Origin: Lacrimispora xylanisolvens
Lineage (GTDB): Bacteria > Bacillota > Clostridia > Lachnospirales > Lachnospiraceae
Reading direction: 5' to 3'
Assembly (NCBI RefSeq): GCF_002934545.1
Contig: NZ_PTJA01000005.1
Span: 248,001 to 312,000 of the forward strand
Length of the DNA: 64,000 nt
Shown here: piece after piece, positions 1-7,738 of the stretch
How positions within the stretch are numbered: the first letter of the stretch is position 1
Layout of the letters: each line of letters starts with the position of its first letter
The notes under the pieces: model-generated
Database searches by the model: none
What the model saw: only the letters and a program-made list of their open reading frames with translations
What the model was told of the DNA's origin: nothing
Position numbers and translations under genes: made by a program

Positions 1-770
1 TTTCTAAGAAAATTCATGAACGATGATGATTCCAATGCCTGTCCATTTAAGGACTTAACAAAAATTATAGCATTTGCATTTTTGATATACTCTTCTGCAA
101 TCTTTCCAACATTTCCGCCTGCACCTACACCTGGGCTGTCAATCAATGTAATTCCTTGCATTTCTTCTGGAAGCGGATATGTTATCTCTATCTCTGTGAT
201 AATCTTTCCCCATGCATCTCTGTTCTCTCTTATATATGAGATGATTAAGTTATTGTACTCATCCAGGTTCATATTAAAAAGATTATCCTTTGCTTCTGCC
301 TCAAGGAAGGTATCCATAATATGCTTTGGAATTTTACCGCCTTTATACTTAATTAATATCTCATTATTAATTGTTGTTATGGGAATGTTTCTGTATTTAT
401 CAGAAATTGCAGCATGATATTTCAGAAAATCGCGTATCTTTTCATAGCCAGTAACAGTTGTTCTTCCGCCTGCAGCCGTCTTAGCAACCAGCTTAAATTC
501 GTCACCACGTTTAATTTTAATTATGGCGCTCGTACACTGTCTGACATCCATAGGAACAACTTCTCTACCAAGATATGCGTTAATAAATGTGGACTTTCCA
601 CTTTTTGCCTCTCCTACAATCATCAGATTAAAAACTTCATCCATGATTTTTTTAGCCTGATCAATAATGTTGTCACTTACCTTCTTACCTGAACTTGCAC
701 AGGATTTTTTGTATTCCTCATACAAGTTCAATACTTGCTTTTTGTTTTGCTTATAATCTTTAGTTATCAT
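1..770 (-). CDS. Dynamin-like large GTPase, 3' end outside the window
   Basis: Translating the minus strand from ATG 770 gives an open frame of 256 codons that runs off the window at position 1. A strong GGAGG precedes the ATG. Seen: a P-loop GEAKSGKST at residues 53-61, and a G3-type DSPG at about residue 211 within TLIDSPGVGAGG. The hydrophobic strand AIIFVKSLNGQALESSS follows. This layout is typical of dynamin-family (P-loop, membrane-remodelling) GTPases. The spacing between P-loop and DSPG, about 150 residues, is long for a small GTPase and fits a dynamin-like G domain. It lies 16 bases after the WYL regulator gene and is probably co-transcribed with it. Bacterial dynamin-like proteins act in membrane maintenance and in several cases in phage or toxin responses. 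Which role applies here is inference. The C-terminal helical part and any partner gene lie outside the window. Confidence 0.85.
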   Translation of the reverse strand, partial: MITKDYKQNKKQVLNLYEEYKKSCASSGKKVSDNIIDQAKKIMDEVFNLMIVGEAKSGKSTFINAYLGREVVPMDVRQCTSAIIKIKRGDEFKLVAKTAAGGRTTVTGYEKIRDFLKYHAAISDKYRNIPITTINNEILIKYKGGKIPKHIMDTFLEAEAKDNLFNMNLDEYNNLIISYIRENRDAWGKIITEIEITYPLPEEMQGITLIDSPGVGAGGNVGKIAEEYIKNANAIIFVKSLNGQALESSSFMNFLR

Positions 771-786
771 GTTGTGTTTCCTCCAC

Positions 787-1737
787 CTATAATAATTTTA
801 CTTTTTCACCTTGACTTCTCAGCCACATATCAATTCCCTTTCCAAACACTTCAGCACATACAATATAATTGCCATCCAACTTATCTATTATTTTTGCTGT
901 AGGTAGTCTATCTAGAATAGCATCTATATCTGGACCTGAATATTCAAATTTTATTTTTTGTAGTTTACCTCCATACATAAACTGAATTCTCTTTCTAAAT
1001 TCACCTTCCTCAAACCGATCCTTATATGGGATTCGATATCGCTCGTTTGTAATTTTTAATTGTTTTATTCTATCAACCCTGTAAATAGTAGGAAAAGCAT
1101 CATTTATCACATCAAAGTTTTCTCTTACTTTTTCATCCTCAATAAAAGCAGTAAGATAGAAATAATACTCTGAAAATATAATTGCCAATGGTTTCAATTT
1201 TCTTGTTTTTACTGTGGTTCCCAGTACTCCCTGGTACTTAATTTCTATATATCTACTCTCTTGTATCGCAGTTCCTATATCCCACAATGTATCTAAGAAA
1301 ACTGTATGATGCCTTGGCTCAATATAGTGAAATTCTTCATTTTTTATTAATTGTTCGATTAATTTCTGATTGCTCTGTGGAACACAACAATCAATCAGCC
1401 TTTGCAATACATCCGTCATTTCATTCTTTGTAAGAGCACGACTATCTAATAAAATTTTACAAATTGCTAACACCTCACTATTTGTAAGTCGCATTTTATA
1501 TATCTGTTCCAGTCTATATCCTTGACGCCCTCGATCATATATTACAGAATTAATGAAACCATGACTCTCAGCATCCAATTCCAAATAGTTGCGAATATCA
1601 TCAATATCTCTTTGGATACTTCTTTCATTTACCCCATAACGATTTGCTTCTTCAGCTTTATTCACTATATATCCATTCATCAGACGTGTATATATTCCAA
1701 GAGTTCTCTCAACCTTTCCATTCTTTTCATCCATCAC
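787..1737 (-). CDS. WYL-domain transcriptional regulator
   Basis: 316 residues. The N-terminal part (about 10-70) is a winged-helix/HTH of the HTH_11 type (NRYGVNERSIQRDIDDIRNY). The middle (about 165-215) is a WYL domain with YIEIKYQG and SEYYFYLTAF, and the C-terminal 90 residues fit the WCX extension. Such proteins are ligand-responsive regulators, often for nucleic-acid-derived signals, and many control phage-defence islands (BrxR and CapW are examples). The start is GTG 1737 with AGGAGG seven bases upstream; ATG 1734 is the alternative. It sits between a small HTH gene (54 bases upstream) and the dynamin-like GTPase (16 bases downstream), so it probably regulates this operon. Base composition is AT-rich compared with the lysS side, which suggests acquired DNA. 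Confidence 0.88.
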   Translation of the reverse strand: MMDEKNGKVERTLGIYTRLMNGYIVNKAEEANRYGVNERSIQRDIDDIRNYLELDAESHGFINSVIYDRGRQGYRLEQIYKMRLTNSEVLAICKILLDSRALTKNEMTDVLQRLIDCCVPQSNQKLIEQLIKNEEFHYIEPRHHTVFLDTLWDIGTAIQESRYIEIKYQGVLGTTVKTRKLKPLAIIFSEYYFYLTAFIEDEKVRENFDVINDAFPTIYRVDRIKQLKITNERYRIPYKDRFEEGEFRKRIQFMYGGKLQKIKFEYSGPDIDAILDRLPTAKIIDKLDGNYIVCAEVFGKGIDMWLRSQGEKVKLL

Positions 1738-1791
1738 TTATCCACCTCCTGTACATAATTATAGTTGCCAGCAAGGACAGTTTCTGTCATT

Positions 1792-1983
1792 CTAGTTCTT
1801 TTTTATATACTTTCTCGATTTAATTCTTTCATCATTAGGTTTCTCAGCGCCTTCTGGTATCGCCCAAGTAGTTCCAAATTTCACTGCACCTTCAATTCTC
1901 CCATCGTTGCACAATGTATTGATTCTTCTTTCGCTTATTCCCCACTTCTTTGATACTTCTGAAATTTTCAAATATCCAATCAT
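1792..1983 (-). CDS. Small helix-turn-helix DNA-binding protein
   Basis: 63 residues from ATG 1983, preceded by GAGGTGG at a good distance. An upstream in-frame start at 2037 has no such site. The sequence MIGYLKISEVSKKWGISERR is a MerR/excisionase-type HTH_17 helix pair. The conserved tail (KFGTTWAIPEGAEKPNDERI) is characteristic of a short HTH family common next to accessory genes in Clostridia. The likely role is a DNA-binding regulator of this operon. It is the first gene after the strong promoter at 2127-2155, with a leader of about 135 bases. No effector domain is present. I cannot tell repressor from activator. Confidence 0.8.
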   Translation of the reverse strand: MIGYLKISEVSKKWGISERRINTLCNDGRIEGAVKFGTTWAIPEGAEKPNDERIKSRKYIKKN

Positions 1984-2126
1984 CTGTTCCACCTCAATAA
2001 AAAAAGACACCACAGAAAAACATTCCTGTAATGTCACATTGATAAGTAACTGGTTGACATTTTACAGTCCCTATAGTTATACATTATATGCTTTCACATA
2101 TTTTACTTTGTAATTCTGATAAAAAT

Positions 2127-2155
2127 ATTATATACCGTTGCTCGAACAATATCAA
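2127..2155 (-). promoter_or_regulatory. Sigma-A promoter of the HTH-WYL-GTPase operon
   Basis: On the minus strand TTGATA (2155-2150) is separated by exactly 17 bases from TATAAT (2132-2127). This is a near-consensus vegetative promoter. Transcription would start near 2120 and give a leader of about 135 bases. Within the leader, ACATTCCTGTAATGT (2020-2034) is an inverted repeat that could be an operator for one of the two regulators. Confidence 0.6.
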
Positions 2156-2400
2156 TTTTATGTTTTAGCTTTTTTCCAAAATAGTAATTTATTTTGTCGA
2201 AAACTTATATATGTACATATACTTCTTATAAAACATCAGATATCATACTGATAGGTGCCTAATCCTTATCATTCAGAAGTATAACTATATCAACTGCTCC
2301 GTATCTGTCACAATACCTGCTTTTCTCGGACTTAGTTTTTTGTGTCTGCCTAACTTCCAATTGCTTTACTTTTTGTTCCCTGGTAGCTGTAATCATTGCC

Positions 2401-2547
2401 CTATTTGTTGCAATGCGTGGTAGTTTTACAAGCGTAATGGATACTGCTTGACTGACTCATGCTATATAAATCAGCACCTTCTTTATATCGTACGAACTTC
2501 TTATTTATTTCTTTTCCTCTTACAACTCTAAAATTAGAATCTGCCAT
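2401..2547 (-). pseudogene. Truncated DUF6462-like gene, relic of an integrative element
   Basis: 48 codons from ATG 2547 to TAG 2401. The first 32 residues (MADSNFRVVRGKEINKKFVR, then YKEGADLYSMSQS) match a short DNA-binding/excisionase-like family usually found beside integrase genes in Firmicutes integrative and conjugative elements. From my memory of the family this matches DUF6462. After MSQS the frame no longer resembles the family (SSSIHYACKTTTHCNK) and ends about 20 residues early. A second minus-strand frame stays open from 2457 to 2259 over and beyond this end, as if a deletion or frameshift had joined two genes. No integrase is present. Family assignment is from recall. Confidence 0.55.
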
Positions 2548-2604
2548 AACGCTGTTCTCTTTTCAAACTAAAATACGATTGATATTGTTCGACTACAACG
2601 CAAA

Positions 2605-2647
2605 AAAGGACACCTTTCAAAAAGTCTATTTTTGAAAAGTGTCCTTT
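2605..2647. terminator. Long hairpin near the edge of the accessory DNA
   Basis: Arms 2605-2623 and 2629-2647 pair over 19 positions around a 5-base loop. There is one mismatch, which becomes a G-U pair when transcribed from the minus strand. Poly-A on the left side would give a U tract on the minus-strand transcript. It is probably a terminator for minus-strand transcription coming from lysS, insulating the accessory region. Confidence 0.55.
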
Positions 2648-2682
2648 AAGTGCAAAAATCTTAAATTGAATTTTATAAGGAT

Positions 2683-2744
2683 GTTTGAAATTATCACTAA
2701 CTATTTCAAACTATGGACTGTCAATTTACTGTCAATTAACTGTC
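2683..2744. other. Attachment-site-like array: inverted repeat plus three spaced direct repeats
   Basis: GTTTGAAAT (2683-2691) and ATTTCAAAC (2703-2711) form a perfect inverted repeat around 11 bases. Immediately beside it ACTGTC occurs at 2717, 2728 and 2739, exactly 11 bases apart. An inverted core pair next to helically phased arm repeats is the layout of a tyrosine-recombinase attachment site. It lies between the integrative-element relic and the 3' end of lysS. This is inference from layout only; no integrase or second att site is visible. Confidence 0.35.
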
Positions 2745-2787
2745 CTCTAGTAGTTCGACATGCTTCAAACCCTTGATTTTACTGACT

Positions 2788-4293
2788 TTATTTATCCAAA
2801 CTTTTCATCGTCGGGAACAACAACACGTCCCTGATCGCATAACTATCCGTAAGCAACATCACAAACCGGTCAATACCAATTCCAATACCGCCAGTCGGTG
2901 GCATACCGATCATCAGCGCATTCACGAAGTCTTCATCCATAGAATTCGCTTCATCATCCCCCGCTGCCAGAAGTGCCTCCTGAGCCTTAAATCTCTCAAT
3001 CTGATCCAGCGGATCATTTAACTCAGAATAAGCATTTGCCATCTCACGTCTTGTAATAAACAGCTCGAACCGCTCTGTATATTCCGGATCGCTTGGCTTT
3101 TTCTTTGTAAGAGGTGAAATCTCAACCGGATGATCAATAATGAACGTAGGCTGAATCAGATGCTCCTCTACAAACTCTTCAAACAGAAGGCTTAAAATAT
3201 CGCCCTTTTTATGTCTTGCTTCGTAAGCTACGTGATACTGATCTGCAAGAGCTTTGGCTTCTTCATCTGTATGAATGGCGGTAAAATCAATATCCTTATA
3301 TTTCTTCAGAGCGTCAACCATGGAAATACGCTCGAATGGTTTAGACAAATCAATCTCTACTCCGTCATAGGTTACAACCGCTGTGCCAAGCACTTTTAAT
3401 GCAACCTCACGGAATAAATTCTCCACCAGATCCATCATGCCGTGGTAATCGGTATATGCCTGATAGAGCTCCATCAGTGTAAATTCAGGATTATGTCTGG
3501 TATCTACGCCTTCGTTACGGAAAACACGTCCAATTTCATAAACCCGCTCTAAACCGCCTACGATCAGTCTCTTTAAATAAAGTTCCAGAGAGATACGCAG
3601 CTTCACGTCCTCATCAAGGGCGTTGTAGTGGGTATCAAAAGGTCTTGCTGCTGCTCCGCCTGCATTGGCCACCAGCATAGGAGTCTCAACCTCCATAAAG
3701 CCCTGGGCATCCAGATGATTACGGATCTCCTTAATAATCTGGGAACGCTTCACAAAAGTATCGCGTACTTCCGGATTCATAATTAAATCAACATATCTCT
3801 GTCTGTAACGAAGATCGGTATTAGTAAGGCCATGGAACTTCTCAGGCAGAATCTGCAGACTCTTGGTCAGCAGTTCCACGCTTTCCGCATGGATGGAAAC
3901 CTCTCCTGTCTTAGTGGTAAATGCGGTTCCCTTGATTCCAACGATATCACCGATATCAAGTTTTTTAAATTCTTTATAGGATTCTTCACCAATGCTGTCT
4001 CTTGCTACATAGGACTGAATATTACCCTTTAAATCCTGGACATTACAAAAAGAGGCCTTTCCCATAACCCGCTTGGACATCAGACGTCCTGCGATGGAGA
4101 CTTCTTTGCCTTCCCAGACTTCATAATTTTCTTTGATCTCACTGCTGTGTACGGTAACATCGTACTTTGTAACTTTAAACGGATCTTTTCCTGATTCCTG
4201 AAGCTCAGCCAGCTTCTCCCGGCGAACCTTAAGTAAATGGTTTAAATCCTCTTCTACAACCTGATTCTGGTTTTGATTCTGCTGTTCTGCCAC
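2788..4293 (-). CDS. lysS: Lysyl-tRNA synthetase, class II
   Basis: 501 residues, the usual length. The N-terminal OB-fold anticodon-binding domain (about 60-165) is followed by the class II catalytic core. Motif 2 is visible as [20 protein letters not shown] and motif 3 as [13 protein letters not shown] near the C terminus. It charges tRNA-Lys in the cytoplasm. A short Gln/Asn-rich N-terminal tail ([11 protein letters not shown]) is an extension common in clostridial forms. It is 40 bases downstream of greA and probably co-transcribed with it, a common arrangement in Clostridia. The gene end borders the accessory region. Confidence 0.97.
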   Translation of the reverse strand: MAEQQNQNQNQVVEEDLNHLLKVRREKLAELQESGKDPFKVTKYDVTVHSSEIKENYEVWEGKEVSIAGRLMSKRVMGKASFCNVQDLKGNIQSYVARDSIGEESYKEFKKLDIGDIVGIKGTAFTTKTGEVSIHAESVELLTKSLQILPEKFHGLTNTDLRYRQRYVDLIMNPEVRDTFVKRSQIIKEIRNHLDAQGFMEVETPMLVANAGGAAARPFDTHYNALDEDVKLRISLELYLKRLIVGGLERVYEIGRVFRNEGVDTRHNPEFTLMELYQAYTDYHGMMDLVENLFREVALKVLGTAVVTYDGVEIDLSKPFERISMVDALKKYKDIDFTAIHTDEEAKALADQYHVAYEARHKKGDILSLLFEEFVEEHLIQPTFIIDHPVEISPLTKKKPSDPEYTERFELFITRREMANAYSELNDPLDQIERFKAQEALLAAGDDEANSMDEDFVNALMIGMPPTGGIGIGIDRFVMLLTDSYAIRDVLLFPTMKSLDK

Positions 4294-4333
4294 TTGTTTT
4301 CACTCCTTTGTGAACTATGTTAAGGAAGTACTT

Positions 4334-4816
4334 TTAAGACACTCTCTGAATCTCAAGTACTTTGTACTGAATGACTCCTGACTGAGTCTCAACGTCAACA
4401 ACGTCTCCTACTTTTTTACCAATCAGCGCCTGACCTACCGGAGATTCATTGGAAATCTTATTCTGAAGGCTGTTTGCTTCGGTGGATCCAACAATCTTGA
4501 ATTCCATCTCTTCGTCTTCATCCACATCGTAGACTTTTACTTTACAGCCAATATTAATCTTATCTAAGTCTATTTCATCTTCTACGACTACTTCTGCATT
4601 CTTAAGCAGCTTCTCCAGCTCTTCGATACGCAGCTCGATGTCCCTCTGCTCATCTTTGGCAGCATCATACTCTGCATTCTCGGATAAATCACCCTGTTCT
4701 CTGGCTTCCTTGATTTTCTGGGCAACTTCTTTTCTTTTGACTACTTTTAAGTTCTGAAGCTCATCTTCGTATCTCTTAAGACCTTCATAGGTTAAAATAT
4801 TTTTCTTGTCTACCAT
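4334..4816 (-). CDS. greA: Transcription elongation factor GreA
   Basis: 160 residues, full length. The N-terminal coiled-coil hairpin carries [14 protein letters not shown], whose acidic tip residues enter the RNA polymerase secondary channel and stimulate cleavage of backtracked RNA. The C-terminal FKBP-like domain has [20 protein letters not shown]. The ATG at 4816 has AGGAGG upstream. It lies upstream of lysS (40 bases) and about 100 bases downstream of dusB. Confidence 0.97.
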   Translation of the reverse strand: MVDKKNILTYEGLKRYEDELQNLKVVKRKEVAQKIKEAREQGDLSENAEYDAAKDEQRDIELRIEELEKLLKNAEVVVEDEIDLDKINIGCKVKVYDVDEDEEMEFKIVGSTEANSLQNKISNESPVGQALIGKKVGDVVDVETQSGVIQYKVLEIQRVS

Positions 4817-4915
4817 GGTTTTTTACTTCCTCCTGGTTACTTACTCGCTAAATCACATTCCAGATATTATAGCTTAAACATCTGTAATTGTCAAGATTCG
4901 CGTCCCTTTTTCTGG

Positions 4916-5884
4916 TTACAATGCTCCAATTCTTTCTCGTACAAAACGTCTTAATTCTTCCATTGTTTCGACCTGATTGATATCGTTTCTCAATTTGGCC
5001 GAATGGGGAAGTCCGGCAGTATACCACGCCATGTGCTTCCTCATCTCCCGCATGGCAACCGTCTCTCCTTTGTGCTCTGCCTGCATGGTTCCATGACGCA
5101 GAATCATCTCGCTGATCTCAGCCGGAGTCGGCGTCTGCAACAGCTCTCCTGTCTCTAAATAATGCAGTGTCCTGGAAAAGATCCAGGGATTTCCTTTTGC
5201 ACCTCTGGCGATCATGACTCCGTCACAGCCGGTCTGATCGATTAAGGCCCTGGCATCTTCCGGCTTAAAGACATCGCCGTTGCCGATGACAGGAATGGAG
5301 ACAGCTTCCTTCACCTGCCTGATGATATCCCAGTCCGCAGTTCCGGAATAATACTGCTCCCTGGTTCTGCCGTGGACCGCAATGGCTGCCACGCCGCTGC
5401 TTTCTGCCATACGGGCAAATTCCACTGCATTACAGTCTTCCTCTGTAAAGCCTTTTCGAAACTTTACAGTGACCGGCTTTTTCACTGCCTTTACCATGGC
5501 AGTCAGGATCTTCTCCGCCAGCTTTATATCTTTCATCAGCGCGGAGCCTTCGCCGTTATTTACAATCTTTGGTACCGGGCAGCCCATGTTCACATCGATT
5601 AAGGCAAATGGCCGGGATTCTATGGCAGCTGCCATATTCGCCATGATGTCCGGGTCGGAACCGAAGAGCTGGACACTCACTGGTCCTTCCTGATCGGATA
5701 CACTTAACAGCTCATTGGTGTTCTTGTTCTTATATAAAATGGCTTTGGCACTGACCATCTCTGTGACCGACAGTCCGCAGCCCTGCTCCCTGCAAAGAAA
5801 ACGAAATGGCAGGTCCGTAACCCCTGCCATCGGCGCCAGTATCACATTATTGTCAAACGTTACATTTCCTATTCTAAGTTTCAA
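4916..5884 (-). CDS. dusB: tRNA-dihydrouridine synthase (DusB family)
   Basis: 322 residues, a flavin-dependent TIM barrel. Seen: the FMN-binding start LAPMAGVTDLPFR, the catalytic cysteine motif NMGCPVPKIV, HGRTREQYYSG, and the phosphate-binding IGNGDVFKPEDA. It reduces specific uridines in tRNA to dihydrouridine using NADPH. Its ATG overlaps the stop of the upstream small gene by four bases (ATGA), which implies translational coupling. The dusB-greA-lysS order recurs in Firmicutes. Confidence 0.93.
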   Translation of the reverse strand: MKLRIGNVTFDNNVILAPMAGVTDLPFRFLCREQGCGLSVTEMVSAKAILYKNKNTNELLSVSDQEGPVSVQLFGSDPDIMANMAAAIESRPFALIDVNMGCPVPKIVNNGEGSALMKDIKLAEKILTAMVKAVKKPVTVKFRKGFTEEDCNAVEFARMAESSGVAAIAVHGRTREQYYSGTADWDIIRQVKEAVSIPVIGNGDVFKPEDARALIDQTGCDGVMIARGAKGNPWIFSRTLHYLETGELLQTPTPAEISEMILRHGTMQAEHKGETVAMREMRKHMAWYTAGLPHSAKLRNDINQVETMEELRRFVRERIGAL

Positions 5885-6237
5885 CTGTCTTTTTCTCCGT
5901 CTTCTAATTCTTCTCCCAGATAAAAAACACGGTAGTACATCTCAAGGGACTGCAAAAGCTCCCGTTTTTCCCGCTGGTACTGCTTAATCTTTAATACACT
6001 TCCAATTTCATCGAACAGATAGTCCTCTTCCGGTGCGGTTACTTTAAATTCCAACGTTCCATCTTCGTTAAACTCCAGAACCAGAACTCCGCCTATATCT
6101 TCGGTATAGAGCACACACATGATCTGAAGCTCCTGCCGGATGCTTTCCGGGAGACTTTTAAACTGTTCATTAAAATAATATTTCTGTTCATAAGAATTGG
6201 CACCGCACAGCACCACTTTATCTTCAGCCTGCTCCAT
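5881..6237 (-). CDS. Small conserved protein, DUF6145-like
   Basis: 118 residues from ATG 6237, chosen because GGTGA lies five bases upstream. A longer frame from ATG 6270 has no good ribosome binding site. The protein is acidic and soluble with no catalytic motif that I can recognise. Conserved-looking stretches are KVVLCGANSYEQKYYFN and EIGSVLKIKQYQREKRELLQ. I recall this as a Lachnospiraceae family next to dusB (DUF6145). It is translationally coupled to dusB, so a role in RNA modification or translation is possible but not shown. Confidence 0.75.
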   Translation of the reverse strand: MEQAEDKVVLCGANSYEQKYYFNEQFKSLPESIRQELQIMCVLYTEDIGGVLVLEFNEDGTLEFKVTAPEEDYLFDEIGSVLKIKQYQREKRELLQSLEMYYRVFYLGEELEDGEKDS

Positions 6238-6372
6238 ATCTGTCACCGTTCTTTCTGCCCGACCACGCATTCAAGCATGTTTTGTCCCCCTTCGGATACA
6301 AAGCATGCTTTCTGGTGTCGTTATGTTTACCGGTTTATAATTGTACCATACAAAAAAAGAAAAAACAATAGC

Positions 6373-7380
6373 CTAAAAATCCGTTGTACAGCGTTTTACC
6401 AGCCTGCAGGGTACCTTGCAGTTCCGGCTGATATCCGGATCTTTCTCCTGAAGAATCTTCATCATGTTGCTGATTGTTATATTACACAGTTCCTCTACCC
6501 GGTTATCAACGCTTGACAGCTCCGGATCACTGCAGATGGAAAGTGCGGAATTGTTAAAGCCTGTAATGCAGATATCCTCCGGTATCTTTAACAGCTTGGC
6601 ATTTGCATACTTAATTGCTCCCACTGCAAGACCGTCGTCTGTACCGATTACACTGTCAAACCGCAGATCCCTTCGTTCCAGCAGAATATCACGTACGGTG
6701 TGGATCCGGTTTTTTACGTACAGCTTTAAGTCTCCTAACACCGGCAGACCATGGCTTTTTAAGGCTAACTCATAGCCGGCAAGCTTCCTTACGGCACTGT
6801 AGGAATGAGAATCGCACAGAAAGAGAATTCTGCGGCGGCCTGATTCAATCATCTGACTGGTCACATCATAGGTGATCTGATAATCATCTCCATAGGCGCA
6901 GTAAATATTCTCACCATCTAAATATCCATTAATTAAAAAGACCGGAACCTGTCTGGCTGCATCAAGCACATACTGTACACGGCTTTCTTCCCCCTCAGCA
7001 CCTGCATAGGTGGAACCCACCATAATTAACGCGTCAATGCGTTTGGCTAAGAGAAGACTTACATACTTCTCCTTAATTGACTGCTCAAATCCACTGCAAC
7101 ACAGGATACAGTCATAACCGTGTTCATGCATACGGCTTTCTAAATGGGCAACTGCTGTTGCCATATAGGCATCAGATACATCCGGACATAAAATTCCGAT
7201 GGTCTTCATAGAATCAAGGCCCAGACCCCTGGCGAATACGTTGGGCGTATAGCCGTTTTCCTCCATGATTGCCCTGACTTTTTGTTTTGTTTTTTCACTT
7301 ACGCGGGGGCTGTCGTTTACCACCCTGGAAACGGTAGCAATGGAAACTCCTGCAAGCTCTGCAATATCATATATGTTCAT
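6373..7380 (-). CDS. LacI-family repressor of galacturonate/pectin genes
   Basis: 335 residues. The N-terminal LacI HTH (MNIYDIAELAGVSIATVSRV) and hinge are followed by a periplasmic-binding-protein-like sensor domain with TIGILCPDVSDAYMA and TDDGLAVGAIKYA. The ATG has AGAGGGA eight bases upstream. It is divergent from uxaA. Palindromes of the LacI type lie at its own promoter (7498-7513), at the uxaA promoter (7678-7693) and at the transporter operon (17305-17320). It therefore probably represses itself and the pectin genes, with a galacturonate-pathway sugar acid as inducer. The ligand is inference from context. Confidence 0.9.
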   Translation of the reverse strand: MNIYDIAELAGVSIATVSRVVNDSPRVSEKTKQKVRAIMEENGYTPNVFARGLGLDSMKTIGILCPDVSDAYMATAVAHLESRMHEHGYDCILCCSGFEQSIKEKYVSLLLAKRIDALIMVGSTYAGAEGEESRVQYVLDAARQVPVFLINGYLDGENIYCAYGDDYQITYDVTSQMIESGRRRILFLCDSHSYSAVRKLAGYELALKSHGLPVLGDLKLYVKNRIHTVRDILLERRDLRFDSVIGTDDGLAVGAIKYANAKLLKIPEDICITGFNNSALSICSDPELSSVDNRVEELCNITISNMMKILQEKDPDISRNCKVPCRLVKRCTTDF

Positions 7381-7497
7381 CCTGGTGTCCCTCTAAACGT
7401 CTTCATTATTCACCGCCTGAATGGGAATTCAGACAGACGTTTCCCCTTTTACTGTGTCTGCGTTATTCGTCGCTCTGTTTAGCCAATTCATGGGGGA

Positions 7498-7513
7498 GCG
7501 TAAGCGCTTACAC
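7498..7513. promoter_or_regulatory. LacI-type operator at the lacI promoter
   Basis: The 12-base core GTAAGCGCTTAC (7500-7511) is a perfect palindrome within GCGTAAGCGCTTACAC. It lies just downstream of the lacI -10 box, so binding would block the gene's own transcription. The same 16 bases recur at 17305-17320. CcpA sites look similar, so control by CcpA is an alternative. Confidence 0.75.
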
Positions 7514-7525
7514 TTATCTCGATTC

Positions 7526-7554
7526 ATTATACATAATATTTCTGTATTACGCAA
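7526..7554 (-). promoter_or_regulatory. Promoter of the LacI-family gene
   Basis: On the minus strand TTGCGT (7554-7549), a 17-base spacer and a perfect TATAAT (7531-7526) point toward the repressor gene. The operator palindrome starts 12 bases downstream of the -10 box. Confidence 0.7.
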
Positions 7555-7576
7555 CTGTTATTACCAGGGAAACATG

Positions 7577-7679
7577 AAAAATGGTGTATGTTTTATCTAT
7601 ATTGTTCCCATAATTAAAAGAAATATGTTTCTTTTATGTTTGCCTATTGACTAAGAGAAAAAAATGGTGTATGTTTTAT
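7577..7679 (+). repeat. Twenty-base direct repeat upstream of uxaA
   Basis: An identical 20-base segment containing ATGGTGTATGTTTTAT occurs at 7577-7596 and 7660-7679, 83 bases apart. The second copy contains the uxaA -10 region (TATGTT). The first has no matching -35 box and is not an obvious promoter. It may be a duplicated regulatory site or a chance product of local duplication. Confidence 0.6.
7647..7675 (+). promoter_or_regulatory. Promoter of uxaA-uxaB
   Basis: TTGACT (7647-7652), 17 bases, TATGTT (7670-7675). The start point would fall near 7682, inside the operator palindrome at 7678-7693, and about 57 bases before the uxaA ATG. Confidence 0.6.
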
Positions 7680-7693
7680 GTAAGTACTTACAT
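7678..7693. promoter_or_regulatory. LacI-type operator over the uxaA transcription start
   Basis: ATGTAAGTACTTACAT is a perfect 16-base palindrome directly after the uxaA -10 box. It shares the half-site GTAAG with the palindromes at 7498 and 17305 but has TA instead of CG at the centre. That suggests the same repressor with somewhat different affinity. Confidence 0.7.
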
Positions 7694-7738
7694 TGCAACT
7701 AGATATCGAAACTGGTACTAAGAAAGGAAAGGAAGCTT

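Noticed and set aside
16-692. Two plus-strand open frames at the left edge
   Set aside because: The minus strand of the same segment encodes a dynamin-like GTPase with clear P-loop and DSPG motifs and a good ribosome binding site; the plus-strand frames have no recognisable features.
2259-2396. A 45-codon minus-strand gene starting at ATG 2396
   Set aside because: It has no ribosome binding site and no family that I recognise; it is treated as part of the relic region.
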